The notes below the pieces were generated by a model. That model did no database searches and had not been told where the DNA came from. It was given only the letters and a program-made list of their open reading frames with translations. Shown here piece by piece: positions 11,522 through 22,857 of a stretch of DNA of 64,000 nt. Origin of the DNA: Pohlia nutans (lineage: Eukaryota; Streptophyta; Bryopsida; Bryales; Mniaceae); the NCBI GenBank assembly GCA_022496805.1, contig CM040087.1, positions 5,344,001 through 5,408,000 of the forward strand, given 5' to 3'. A program made the translations under genes and the position numbers. How positions within the stretch are numbered: position 1 is the first letter of the stretch; the number at the start of each line of letters is the position of its first letter.

Positions 11522-12107
11522 TGCACAACTAATTAGAAAAAAAAATGAGAAAAACACAACAACCACAATACACAAGCAATCTAAAGAGGTGAAGAAGTGA
11601 GCAAATGCCTTCTCCTTTTCAATCAACAATTACAAACTCCAAAAAAAAAATTGTATTTTAAGCTCCAAAAGAATGAGACGTTGCACTTCCTACGGTAATT
11701 TCTACCTATGGTAGTAAACGGTAACTTCCACCTAACAGTAATAGTGCAAACAAAAAAAATCCTCAAAAAAAAATCAGGCCAAAAACATCCTAGAAACAAT
11801 CAATAAACAAATATATATGAATGACCGAAAAAAAATTCCCTGAATTTCCTCCTGGAATTCGGGGTTGGGTACCTCCGAGACCTTCCCAACAAAAACTACC
11901 CGTAGGTCCAGGAAATCACTATTCATTTCGGCCAACTAGGATTCCAGCAAGGATTTTCATCCACTGAAAAAAATTTGAGCTACAACCCAACTTTGATTTG
12001 GTGTAAACCCAAAAGCGAGGTACCATGCCTACCTTCCAATCAAAGCCCTCCACCTCTTTGGGCTCCAACCCAAACTTCCTTGGTGTAAACAAGCCCTTAA
12101 CCCTTAA

Positions 12108-12909
12108 CCCTTTAGTGCCTAGGGTACTGTAGCAGACAACTCTGGATTTCAGTGGGTTTTTCCACTCTGGTTGAGACTACCAAAAATAGAATGGGTTAAA
12201 TTAGAAAGTAACCGTACAATTCTATTCTCAACTCGAGAGCACACATTTTCTTAAAATTTGAGAATCATCCGATGGTGGGATCGGAAGATTATAGTATGTA
12301 TTTGAACTGTATAATGCACGCTCAAAAATGAGATTTTGGGGGGTGTGTGACTTCAAAGTTAAATAGAATTTGAGGTAAATTTTCAAAAATAAAAGCAAAG
12401 ACGTTCAGCTATGCCCTATGTCAACACCTCTCCGTTGCAGTCTTTCATATCAAAAATAGACTCACACATAATTATTGTGAGATTTATAAGTGAAAGTGAC
12501 TTGTCCATGTACGGTTTAGGACAAAATTTTATACGTTGAAAATTGACAGGAGTGGGTACATTAGTCAAGATCGGATTACACACACTAATGGAAGATGAAG
12601 AAGAGAACACAATCCAAAAAAATAAAACAAGATAACAAACTTCCAAACACAAGAAATACTACACAATACATATGTTGTATTTGTAAGTATTTACTGTATT
12701 TTCAAGTATTTGCAGTATTTTGCGTTCTATTGATAGGTATTTTGATAGTTGTACAATTCCAAATTGAAAATTTCTTTTTGTGGAAGGTGCGTAATGTATG
12801 TGCGCAAATCTGAACTTCAGAACTGAAGTTCTAATTCTTCACGGATTCTCTGTTATTTGCATTTCCGACGTTGCAGTGACCATAATCTGGCTTGCTAGGC
12901 ACTAAAGGG
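12108..12909. mobile_element. TTAA-flanked piggyBac-like non-autonomous element
   Basis: It starts CCCTTTAGTGCCTAG and ends CTAGGCACTAAAGGG, a perfect 15-bp inverted repeat, with TTAA outside on both sides (12104-12107 and 12910-12913). CCCTTT termini plus a TTAA duplication are the hallmarks of the piggyBac superfamily. It begins only 11 bases from the right end of the Harbinger element. No transposase is present; the 78-codon (12416-12652 -) and 72-codon (12595-12813 +) frames have no domain. Confidence 0.82.
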
Positions 12910-12913
12910 TTAA

Positions 12914-14072
12914 AGGTCCAGATTGGCCATTCCGGCCAATGTATACGACCGTATTTCATTGTATTTGGAATGGTTCTACACCTCCTATGAGTATTGTATC
13001 AAAAGTAAAGTTAAAATTAATGTCTGCATGGTCTTAAAAGCTATTGGGATTTCAATTTGGAACTTTCTACTCATAACAAATGTTAAGTATTCGGCAACGT
13101 ATCTACTATTCCCTAAATCCTTCAAGGGTTAAGCTCAACTAAAGTTTTGTTGGTTGCTGATAGTCTGTTGAGTCCATGGTCCCTGACACTTCCTAAATTT
13201 TTTTATAAAAGAATGTAGAGCCTTGATGATTTCCTGATTCTTTTTATAAAGAACTACTATAGATCCACAGATCGAGAAAAGATGTGATCTTCCAACCGCT
13301 AAAAGAACCTTATGACAAGAGGGTCAATGACCATTTTATATTATAGTATGTTTGAACACACTTACTGAGCTGCACAGACCTACACTAGTACAAAACACCG
13401 CCCCGACATAGACTAGCAAAAAGACTCATGAAAAGACCCCACATGATGAACTAAACTACACCCATTCTCATTTTTAGTCTGACTTGGATTCATACTCGTA
13501 ATGAAAAAAACTTAGACTATTGGTGGAATTAGAAGAAAGTCCGAGTTGGAGTGCTTGTAGTAATTGTGATATTAAAGTAGGTATAGTATGAATACTATTT
13601 TGTTTTTTAATCCGAGTTAGTATGAATTTACTATAACAAATATGAACAAAATATTTTTAAACTATTAATTTTTAGTTGTTTGAAAATAAAATACTATGAT
13701 CTAAATAAAATAATAATGTTTTTATTATTGCATCGTTGGACTAATTTGGATAGTACATACTGAAATTAGTTCGAGGATTTGTAAAACCAATCGGACTAAA
13801 AATGATAACCGGTGCAGTTGTGGGTCTTTTTAGGCATGCTTCTTTAGCCTACGTTAGTTATATTATTACTAGTCCTATAGAAAGAGCAGCCTCATGTTAG
13901 GCCCATACCGACCATGAAACATGATGAAGTAAGTTGAGCAAGGTTGGAGCTTTTGGACTCCGTCTTGGCATGACTTAGTGTTGGTTCTCTTTTTGCAACG
14001 AAGCTTGAGTTTAATTTGTTTTATAAAATAAAATAAAATTAAAAGAAAAGAAAAGATGAAATAACATGTATT
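12914..14072. other. AT-rich DNA, no gene recognised
   Basis: The frame at 12923-13132 (+) has no domain. A segment around 13510-13570 (GGAATTAGAAGAAAGT core) recurs near 23633-23690, which suggests an old dispersed repeat. Nothing else is supportable. Confidence 0.4.
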
Positions 14073-14229
14073 CACTACTAGTAATAGGAATTTGGTCCTT
14101 TCAAATTGGTCATTTGTGCCTTAAATGGTCCATAACAAAAATAATTAAAAATTAAAAATAATCGAGTCACAAGGGATTATTTAGGTCACAAATGATCTAT
14201 TTAAAAAAACCGTGTTCCTACTACTACGA
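14073..14229. mobile_element. Degenerate CACTA-type MITE
   Basis: The left end CACTACTAGTAATAGGAA faces a right end that reads TTCCTACTACTACGAG, an imperfect inverted repeat of the CACTAnTAG type. The interior contains TTTGTGCC and GGTCACAAATGA arms that also pair. The right terminus is mutated and I see no clear target duplication. The two better preserved relatives are at 15744-15863 and 16400-16539. Confidence 0.5.
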
Positions 14230-14909
14230 GTACAATTGTAGTGATTTGTAAACCATGGACAAAGAAATAGAGTTATTCATCAAAGAAAGAAATTTGACGT
14301 TGACTTGGGACAAACTTTATGAAAGATGGATGACAATGAAGATGTTGGGCACCAAGGACTTATATTGTACAGTGTCTAAGGCCCATATTGACATTGAATT
14401 GGTGCTAATATGGCCCTTCTGCACCACTCAAACACTATTTTTTGATGCCCAAGTATACCTTTTCTATTAGAGTAAGAGAGATAAAGTTAAATATAAGGAC
14501 AAATTTGGGAATTTCTCAAAATTGAAGTCTAAAGAGTTTTGTCTCCTTCATTCATTTTAAAAAATTCGTTGAGAGATGCCTTATTGGCTCTTCGCAAAAA
14601 GTAGTTGTTTGTCCAACCGCCTCCTATTCTTAGCCAAACCCATCTATTAATATGATAATATTGCATGTTTTCCTATTTCGCAATTACACTCAAATTAAGT
14701 ATGGATAGCCAACACAAAACGTGGTCAAAACCCAATCATGATAGCAACATTATTGACAAATGATTGTAATGAGTTGAAGGTTTCAAATGATAAAACCTTT
14801 CCATCTATGTACAATCTAAGTTTGTAAACTCCAATTTTCCAACACCAAAAAGCTCTAATTTGAAATGAAATAAAATCGTTGTTGAAAAAAATCAACCCCA
14901 TTATTTTAA

Positions 14910-15485
14910 CCCCTAAATACCTACAACGCTCTACAAACTCGGGAGTTTTGCAAAGATGCATTATAAAATGCAACCAAGTAGGATATTTTGAACTTGATGT
15001 ATGAATAAAAGTCGTACATTATGAATTTTAGATTCTATCCATATGGTTAAATCAAGGATTGCAATCACCAATATTTTGTATAAAATTTGAAACTTAAAAT
15101 TCAAAAATCTTTTGTATTTCAATTACGAATAAGATATTGATAGTCTATAGATGAAATTTGTTGTAAATGTAATATTCTAAGTGTAGTGATTTTTGGAGAT
15201 TTTTAGTTGCTTAATTTTTTGAGTTGACATATTCAAGAGTGCTTTTGAATACTTTTGAACACTTTTGAACTAAGATCTTAGAAAATTTTGGTGAATCACT
15301 ACAACATGAAATAAAGCACAAAAATTTCACAAATTATCTCCTTTCTAATCGGATCCCACATGCATGAAGATAGCTTCCCATGAAATCTAAAGTTAAAAAT
15401 TCACAATGCAGAAGTGCATGACGGATGAGAAAATATGGATGAAATCTATACATCGTCCAAGAAATGAACGCTTAGGTGTAAAGGG
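14910..15485. mobile_element. TTAA-type MITE, degenerate copy of the long-interior family
   Basis: The left side is TTAA then CCCCTAAATACC; the right end is decayed (AAAGGG followed by TTTTAA). The interior (GTATGAATAAAAGT, ATTCTATCCATATGGTTA, GGAGATTTTTAG, ACATGCATGAAG) is shared with copies at 20548-21115, 25743-26536, 42480-42926, 44600-44960, 46600-47000 and 49578-50151, some inverted. This repeated interior defines a family of about 0.45-0.8 kb. Confidence 0.6.
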
Positions 15486-15743
15486 TTTTAAAAAAACTAG
15501 TAAAAGTCACTTATTTTTTACACACCTCTATGCTTGAATGTCTTTTTTGGCCTATTGGCTCACCTTTTATAGGACTTCTAAATACGAACAATAGCAAAAT
15601 AATTTTGGCATATCCTCAAAACAAGAGCCCAATGCAATCAACACATGAACATGTATTTTCTCAATATGTGCATAACATCAATTTGACTCGGAATTATACT
15701 ATTACTATTTGCAATCTAGTACATATTACTTTTTCATCTCAAA

Positions 15744-15863
15744 CACTAGTAGAAAAGGTGGCATCACCGAGGGAGATGTTTAGGCAAATAGTGCCCAATT
15801 CCACGCATGCATAGTGATTTTACATGAGCATCTCCTTGGATAGCGCCACCTTTTCTACTAGTA
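15744..15863. mobile_element. CACTA-type MITE, 120 bp
   Basis: The ends are CACTAGTAGAAAAGGTGGC and GCCACCTTTTCTACTAGTA, an 18-bp inverted repeat with only the last base changed, flanked by AAA at 15741-15743 and 15864-15866. CACTA termini and a 3-bp duplication are diagnostic of the En/Spm (CMC) superfamily. The interior also folds (GAGATG facing CATCTC). No coding capacity. Confidence 0.83.
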
Positions 15864-16399
15864 AAAGAGGATAAAATGCAAATCTTGAAGTAAATAATCC
15901 TATGATAACTTTAATTTTTAATCTACTTTTTCCCATACATTAGGTTGCAATCACCAAGAAGAGGTACAACAAGATGATGGCCTTAGAGTGGGATCCATTA
16001 CATGTGATTTGCCGAAATTGTTTGAAATATACCAATTGCAGATGCTCTAGTATTTGGTGTGGTTGGCAATTAGAGATTATTGTTGTCCTCAATCCTTCTA
16101 TAAATAGACTCCAAGTTGGTATTTCTGCTCCCGTAACTTTCACCTATTGAATGTGTTTATTTTCATTGAACAATGTTTTTGGTGTGAATCTTGTATTCAT
16201 TCTCAAGAAGATTCCAATGCAATAAAATATGTCATATTCCAATACTTTATGAACACATTATGGATTTTTTGATTTTACTCGTAGATGCACAAAAATCATA
16301 TGTAGGCCTTATTCTTCAATTCTTATACATTTACTTAACTTTAGATTTATTTTCTTTAGTTTCAAATCATTTATTTGCAAACCCTGTTCATAAAACAAA

Positions 16400-16539
16400 C
16401 ACTAGTAGGGTTTTGGTTATTTATAACTAGTCCTTTGTGACTAACATGGTCCTTTGTGACTCAATTCTTTAGAAAAAAGTTGTTTTGGATCATTTAAGTC
16501 ACAAAAGACTAACTATAAAGAACCAAAATCCTACTAGTG
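16400..16539. mobile_element. CACTA-type MITE, 140 bp
   Basis: Starts CACTAGTAGGGTTTTGGTT and ends AACCAAAATCCTACTAGTG, a near-perfect inverted repeat, flanked by AAA (16397-16399 and 16540-16542). Internal arms (CCTTTGTGACT facing AGTCACAAAAG) extend the foldback. Same superfamily as 15744-15863 but with a different interior. Confidence 0.87.
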
Positions 16540-16673
16540 AAATGTACTCTTAGAAAAACTACTTTAAAAGGCGGTGGGGTGTAAAAAGTCAAATTAGGTT
16601 CATAGCCAAAAGCTCCATGTTGTTCTTTACATTGGTCAAATAAATATGTTGTGAATGCTCAAATATTGTTTAA

Positions 16674-16741
16674 CCCTAAAGGACCCATTGTCCAATTTGT
16701 GATCAACGTACAAATTTCATCTATGTGAGGATGTTTAGGGG
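16674..16741. mobile_element. 68-bp internally deleted TTAA element
   Basis: TTAA (16670-16673), CCCTAAAGGACCC, about 40 bp of interior, GGATGTTTAGGGG, TTAA (16742-16745). The interior resembles only the terminal parts of the longer TTAA family, so this looks like an extreme internal deletion that kept both ends and both target copies. Confidence 0.65.
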
Positions 16742-17129
16742 TTAAATCTCTTGATTTAAAGTAATTAAACCCGAAATGGACAAAATGAAAAAATGATAAA
16801 GTAAGCAAAAATAGAATTGAAAAATAATGAAATTTTTTTATGAAGAATTCTAGTGAAGAAATTGTAATTCTTTTATTGTAGAAGATTAAGTTAGGGATAA
16901 TAATACAACATGTTCAAAATTAATTTAAATAGATGTATAGAATGGTCATTTATGCATTCAAAATCATCATACTTTGAACCTTTTATACCGGGTTTTTTTC
17001 TAAGATTTTGAACTCAGTTAGGTAGTTATGAATTTCAACCTGCCAAATTATTACTAAATGTCGGTTCTCTACTAACTTGTTACCCAAACATTGCTTCACA
17101 ACAAAGTTGGAGATGTTCTAAGAAGTTAA

Positions 17130-17704
17130 CCCCTAAAGGACCAAGGGTGTTTTTAGCTTAGCTCTTGTTTTCTTGACAAGCTCTTATAACAAGCTCAATT
17201 CCTCATTGGTGTGGGATAATTTTGACAATCGGCACCGTTTAAATCAAAGAAGACTTACATAGCTTTTGTATGAAAAAAAGATCAACAAAATCGCACAATT
17301 TTTGAGAAAATGCCACCGTTGAGAAGATTGATGGAACTTATTCAAGGTATTTTGTACACATTCTGAAATCGGATTGATCAAAAGTGCTCCAAAAAATCTG
17401 AAATTTTTATTGTGAATAGAAATCATCATTTTAAAAATGTGGAAAAAATTTCAAGTGATTTAGAGGTGCGAAGAAGAAGATATGAAGGTCTGAAGTGACT
17501 CCAAAATACCCACAGTGCAACTCAAAAAAATCACTAAAAATTGCACACTTCATGAAATTTCGATCGAGAAGTACTCACGGATTCAGCTCTTAAAAAGAAC
17601 TAGGGTCTCTTTGTTGCTCACTTTACAATTCACGGTCCAACAACTCAAAATTCCTTACTTTCTAGTTCCAGAAGCCACGTGGTGGCCTCGTGGTCCTTTA
17701 GGGG
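17130..17704. mobile_element. TTAA-flanked piggyBac-like element, 575 bp
   Basis: A perfect 13-bp terminal inverted repeat, CCCCTAAAGGACC at the left and GGTCCTTTAGGGG at the right, with TTAA at 17126-17129 and 17705-17708. The frames inside (17244-17429 -, 17515-17718 +) carry no domain. The right target site touches the tandem-repeat region that follows. Confidence 0.83.
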
Positions 17705-17714
17705 TTAAAGGTGA

Positions 17715-18940
17715 TTGAAAGTTTTGACTAATCCAAACACATTCATTTTTCCAAAGCCAAAATGTGCTTCAAAGAGTTGTTGGAGATGCTCTAATAAGTA
17801 CATGGTAATTGAAAGTTTTGACCACCCCTATATACATCCATTTTTCCAAAACAAGAATGCACATCAAAATACTCTTGGAGATGCTCTAATAAGTTGATGG
17901 TGATTGGAATTTTTGATTCCATAGCATATACACTATAATTAATATTGTTATGTTTTCATATTCAAAATTTTGACATTAGGAGTTGTGCATAGTCTCTTTA
18001 CATCCTTTTTAGCTCTTCTGTTGTATTTTAAGCAAATGTGACCCCTATACTTAAGCTAAAGGTCTATGATGATAAGGCCTTATGGTAACTTTGAGCCTTT
18101 TATAACGGTTTTTCCTAAGATTTTGAACTGAGTTAGGTAATTATGAATTTCATCTCGCTAACTTGTTACTAAATGTTAGTTGTTTACTAACTTGTTGGTT
18201 GAACATTACTTCAAAGTGATATTGGAGATGCTCTAAGAAGTTGACGGTGATTGAAAGTTTTGACCAACTCTGACACGTTCATTTCACGTTCATTTCAAGT
18301 TCATTTTTTCAAAGGTAAAATGTATTTCAGAGCGCTGTTGGAGATGCTCTAATAAGTTGATGGTGATTGAGAGTTTTGACCAACCCAAACGTGCATTCAT
18401 TTTTCCAAAGCCAAAATGTACGTCAAAGCGCTATTGGAGATGTTCTAATAAGTTGATGGTGATTGAGAGTTTTGACCAACCCAAACATATACATTTTTTC
18501 AAAGCCAAAATGTACTTCAGAGCACTGTTGGAGATGCTCTAAGAAGTTGACGGTGATTGTGAGTTCTGACCAACCTAAACACACTCATTTTTCCAAAAGC
18601 ACAATGTACTTTAGAGCGTTGTTGGAGATGCTCTAATAAGTTGATGGTGATTAATAGTTCTGACCAACTCAAACATGTTCATTTTTTCAAAGCCAGAATG
18701 TACTTTAGAGCACTGTTGGAGATGCTCTAAAAAGTTGACGGTGATTGAAAGTTTTAACCACCCCATACACATCCATTTTTCTAAAAATAAAACGTACATC
18801 AAATATTCTTAGAGATGCTCTAATAAGTTGATGGTCATGGAAACTTTTGATCACCCCATACACATCCATTTTTCCAAAGCCAAAATGTACATCAAAATAC
18901 TTTTGAAGATGTTCTATTAGGGATTGAAAATTTTGACCCA
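17715..18940. repeat. 94-bp tandem repeat (GAGATGCTCTAATAAG family)
   Basis: Units of about 94 bp, each containing TTGGAGATGCTCTAATAAG, GATGGTGATTGAAAGTTTTGA and CATTTTTCCAAAGCCAAAATG, recur at about 17782, 17876, 18221, 18340, 18437, 18532, 18625, 18718, 18812 and 18906. The run is broken by a non-repeat segment at about 17910-18200. The sequence at about 17940-18020 recurs at 18960-19040, so a larger block containing repeat plus flank has been duplicated. Frames inside (18357-18542, 18611-18802, 18705-19010) are repeat translations. Related units appear in a longer period at 29560-30170. Confidence 0.85.
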
Positions 18941-19447
18941 ATAAAACGTAGACCATTATTAATATTGTTATGTTTTCATATTCAAAATTTTGACATTGAG
19001 AGTTGTGCATGGTGTCTTTACATTTATTTATTTTAGCTCTTCTCTTTGCATTTAAAACAATTGTGACCTAATTTACCTTAGTTGAAAGGGGTCCATGATG
19101 ATAAGGTCCCATGATAAGTAACTTTGAGCATTTTATACCGCACCCTCTTTTAATTACACACACTAATAAACTGTTTGCAGGGATAATTCCTCTTTAGATG
19201 ATGTTAATATGGTCAACCACCAAGAGTCATTGTAGCTTGAATCCACTGACACAAAAGCTGAACTTGATAAGATATAAGTAATGGTATTAGATGACCCAGG
19301 ACTGTGAGGGAGGAGTATAAGTTTGACCAGCCCTCCCGCTTACTAAGTTGGGCTCATGGATCATGATTTGTGTTTTTATCATTTTAGGGCATTTCCAACA
19401 AGGCTATTTAAATGAGCCCTCAACAATTGCGGAGTTGCTCTCCTTAA

Positions 19448-19987
19448 CCCCTAAATGACAGAGGGGGTAAGGGCCAAACCTAAATGTGCTATAAAATGTT
19501 GCTTCTACAACTTCGATGAAGTTTGGTTCAAAAGAGAAAATGAGAAGCACGATGTTTAGTAATTATCCATACGGTCAAACCTTCAAAAAATGTTTTCGAT
19601 ACTCATTAAACAAATTTAGAAGCATTTATCGTTGAATATTCACCAAAATTACAAATTTTATTTTTAGAATCTGAAATTTGGTATGATTGGTTGAAACTAG
19701 ACATTCTATTCTAAAGTTCAAGAAAGCAAAAAATTTCAAAGAGGGAACATCATTACTTTACCGAAATAGTAAGTTTTGTAACACTAGGACAATGTTGAGG
19801 TGTTTGTCTTTGAAAATTTCTCCTTGATGGAGTTTAACTCGGATTGACATAATTCAAATTGGGTTGGAAAGTAGACTTGATTTCCTATTTGAAAATATTT
19901 TTTATTTTTCAAAAAAGTTTTTTTTCATCTCGGGCAGCCCGTAAAAAAGGGCAGCGACCATAAAATGGTCGTTCGGTCACTTAGGGG
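19448..19987 (+). mobile_element. TTAA-flanked MITE, first of an inverted pair
   Basis: Starts CCCCTAAATGAC and ends CACTTAGGGG, with TTAA at 19444-19447 and 19988-19991. It matches the 531-bp copies at 19992-20522 (opposite orientation) and 59795-60325 (same orientation) throughout, but is the most diverged of the three. The right-hand TTAA is shared with the next element. Confidence 0.85.
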
Positions 19988-19991
19988 TTAA

Positions 19992-20522
19992 CCCCTAAGT
20001 GATGGATCAACTATTTTATGGTCTCTGCCCTTTTTTTATGGGCTGCCCGAAGTAGAATTTTTTATTTTACAGAAAACAAAAAATATTTTTAAATATGTAA
20101 TCAAGTCTACTTTCCAACCCAATTTGAATCATGTCAATCCGGGTTAAACTCCACCTGGGAATTTTTTTTAAAGAAAAACACTTCTACATTGTCTAGTGTT
20201 AGAAAACTTACTATTTGGGGAAAGTAATGATGTTATCTCCGTTGAAAAATTTGCAATTTTTGATTTTAGAATAGAATGTCTAGTTTTAACAAATCATACA
20301 AAATTTCAAATTCTAAAAATAAAATTTGTGATTCTGATAAATATTTGAAGTTAAATGCTTCTAAATTCATTATGAGGTGATAAAAAGCTATTTTTTGATA
20401 TTTGACCGTATGGAAAATTACTAAACATCAAGTTCCTCATTTTCTCTTTTGGACCAAAGTTGAAGAAGTAATTTTTTACAACACATTTATGTTTTGCCCT
20501 TACCCCCTCCGTCATTTAGGGG
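19992..20522 (-). mobile_element. TTAA-flanked MITE, inverted second copy abutting the first
   Basis: It begins directly after the shared TTAA (19988-19991) and ends TCATTTAGGGG followed by TTAA (20523-20526). In reverse complement it is nearly identical by eye to 59795-60325. With 19448-19987 it makes a head-to-head foldback of over 1 kb centred on GGGGTTAACCCC; a transcript across both would form a stem of about 530 bp. Confidence 0.87.
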
Positions 20523-20547
20523 TTAAATTGCACGTTTTGACGGTTAA

Positions 20548-21115
20548 CCCCTAACCGCCCAACCATGCATATTTTGCTTGATGTACAGATTTCATCCGCA
20601 ATTTCTCATTCGTCATGCACTTTTTGTGATGTGATTTTTTTACGGATTTTTTTATGGGAAGTTAGCTTCATATATGTGTGATTCGATCGAAAAGGAAACA
20701 ATTTCTCAAAAAATTATGCCTCATTTTGTGCTGCAGTGTTTCACCCAAAATTTGGAAGATTTTAGTCTAAAAGTGTTCTTGAAAAAATAAACTCATAAAA
20801 TTAAGCATCCAAAAAATCTCCAAAAATCTCTACACCTAGAGTACTATATTATAAGCCATCACAACAAATTTCATCCCCATACTGTCAATATCTCATTCGT
20901 AATCGAATTTCAAAATAATTTTTTATTTAATGTTTCAAATTTTATAGAAAAACATTAGTGATAGCAATCAAAGATCTAACCGTATAGATTGAATCTAAAC
21001 TTCAAAATTTATAACTTTTATTCATACATCAGTTTCAAATATTCATGCTAGTTGCATATTGTAATGCATCTTTGCGAAACTGCCCGAATTGGACATAGGT
21101 GAGGACATTTAGGAG
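20548..21115 (-). mobile_element. TTAA-flanked element of the long-interior family
   Basis: Flanked by TTAA at 20544-20547 and 21116-21119; ends CCCCTAACCGCCC and GGACATTTAGGAG. The interior is the inverted form of the family also at 14910-15485 and 25743-26536 (for example CTCATTCGTCATGCAC near 20607 and TCTCATTCGTAATCGAATT near 20890). It is 17 bp from the preceding element and shares its right TTAA with the following one. Confidence 0.77.
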
Positions 21116-21119
21116 TTAA

Positions 21120-22058
21120 CCCCTAAAGGCCCTTAAAAGCCAAAATGGCTTTTTGCTGTTTCGGGCAGCCTAGATGATGGGTTTAACTTTAGTATTTTGG
21201 ATTAAAATTTGGTGTGGGTGTGGTAATACATACATACTATATGTGGTAAAATTTGGGTAGCCAAATTCAAGTTTTAGAATTTTATTATGCAAAAATTTGT
21301 TTTCAAGCCCAACTGGGGCAGCAAAAAATAAATAAAAAATTAGTGTTTTTTTTAATTTGTTTTTGGAAATATGTTTATAATAATACTACTACACACATTT
21401 AAAAAAAATCCAAGTTGAAAGTTTTAACAATTTTACATGGGCAGCCTTCAAAATTTACAAAAGCAAGCTTCAAAGTTTTTTGTAATTTTACATTTTTTTC
21501 TTTCAAAAATTGTCAAAATTTGAGATTCGGGAATTTTTCGATTTTTTTTTTTCTAAAATTCACAAACTCAAAGATGTAACTTTTCACTGTTCACTTTTTT
21601 ACTAAACCAAAAACCTTAAACGTTATTCAAGTTTTACCATATTGTGGTTTTTGAACCTTCTTCTGGAAAATAATTTGCATGAAGGCCAAAAAAGCATAAT
21701 GAGTCTCTAAAATTTTGCATGGAGGTGCCTAACTTAGTTGCCTACATGGAAAAAAATATGAGCAAAATGTTTGGGGTAATAATCATCAAGTCCCCCTTTG
21801 CACCATTTAGACTATGCCTTTTGGTTAAAGCCTAAAAAAACTTTTGAATCAACTTTGAATGTTATAAACTCACAAATGGTAAAGATCCAACGGTTGAAAT
21901 TTAACATGGTGTTAGTGCAAGTAGTTGGGTTGAAGATCTTATGGTTGGAAGAACAAAAAAAGTTAAAACATATTGAAACATACATCAACTTCCACAAGGT
22001 GCTCAAAAATCGCAATTTTTGGTTTTGGAGGTCCCAAAACACCTTGAGCCTTTAGGGG
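21120..22058. mobile_element. TTAA-flanked element, 939 bp
   Basis: Ends CCCCTAAAGGC and GCCTTTAGGGG (perfect 11-bp inverted repeat), flanked by TTAA at 21116-21119 and 22059-22062. It is the fourth element in a chain of TTAA-separated units running from 19444 to 22062. Opposite-strand frames near 21798-22055 have no domain. The interior is AT-rich and unlike its neighbours. Confidence 0.78.
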
Positions 22059-22062
22059 TTAA

Positions 22063-22854
22063 ATGCTCGAAGGGCTCGTCAAAAGGATGTCTCGGCTTTC
22101 CGAATTTCCACCTTCTAGTGAGGCTCGCCAAACACATTCTCAACATGTTCAACCACATGCTTCAATGGTGGAATTTACAAACTGTACGACCATGGCATTT
22201 CCACCATTAAAAATACCCTCGACGGAAAGGGGGGGGTGTCCGTTTTTGTTTTTTTTAAATAAAATAAAATCTGCATTGTATGTAGGCATCGTGACGAGGC
22301 CTAACGAATTTATATATATTGTTGAAAATCACACTAATCACTCAAAAACCATGCCAGTTACAAGGTGTGTTAAAAGAATAGACGAAGGGCACGGAGAAAG
22401 GTAGATGGCGCATCCCTTTGAGGAACCACGATTGGAGATGCTCAAAAGACTCATTGAGGGAGCTTTGGAGTCTAGAATGGTTTCTTTACTATAGTTTTTG
22501 ATATACTGTAGTTGGTAGTCATGAATTACATAAATAATTATAAAAGAAAAGCACATGTTTTTAGGAAATTAGTTTTTAAAAAAACTCTATTTTGTATGGT
22601 GAAAAATAGAATCTTGGAAAACATTCACATAATTTTTAAAGTAATTTTGCAAAAAATAAGAATTATTCAACATGATTTGCTGATCTTCACAACATGGTAT
22701 GGTAGTTTTTGTAGCAAACAATAATAGTCATAATGTTGGTCTAGAGACCGTCATGAGTAAGGAGTTACTAGGAGTAGTTTTTCTATCCCTCCCTCAAAGA
22801 CATGTTGGCGAAGTTTATGCATGGTGCCTCTTTTTGAAAGTAAACTCCATGATA
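22063..22854. other. Unassigned DNA, no gene recognised
   Basis: A 113-codon frame (22063-22404 +) lacks any domain and runs through a G-homopolymer (22230-22238). Near 22430 GATTGGAGATGCTCAAAAG resembles the 94-bp repeat core. Nothing else is supportable. Confidence 0.4.
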
Positions 22855-22857
22855 TAA

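Larger units (their letters stand above)
8281..12096. mobile_element. Autonomous-looking PIF/Harbinger DNA transposon
   Basis: The 3.8-kb element begins GGGCCTGTTTACAC and ends GTGTAAACAAGCCC, with TTA immediately outside on both sides (8278-8280 and 12097-12099), the 3-bp duplication of the PIF/Harbinger superfamily. Near-terminal motifs GGGCTCCAACCCA, TTGGTGTAAACC and GGTACCATGC occur at both ends and are candidate transposase-binding sites. It encodes the two proteins expected of the superfamily, a DDE transposase (+) and a Myb/SANT-like partner (-), both with open frames. I see no disabling mutation, so it could be active. Confidence 0.9.

Noticed and set aside
18357..19010. Frames encoding repeated peptide blocks (VIESFDQPK type)
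   Set aside because: The 94-bp unit is not a multiple of three, so the repeat cannot be a conserved protein repeat; these are array translations.
21798..22042. Opposite-strand frames of 76 and 85 codons
   Set aside because: Mutual shadows inside a TTAA element, without a domain or codon bias that separates one from the other.
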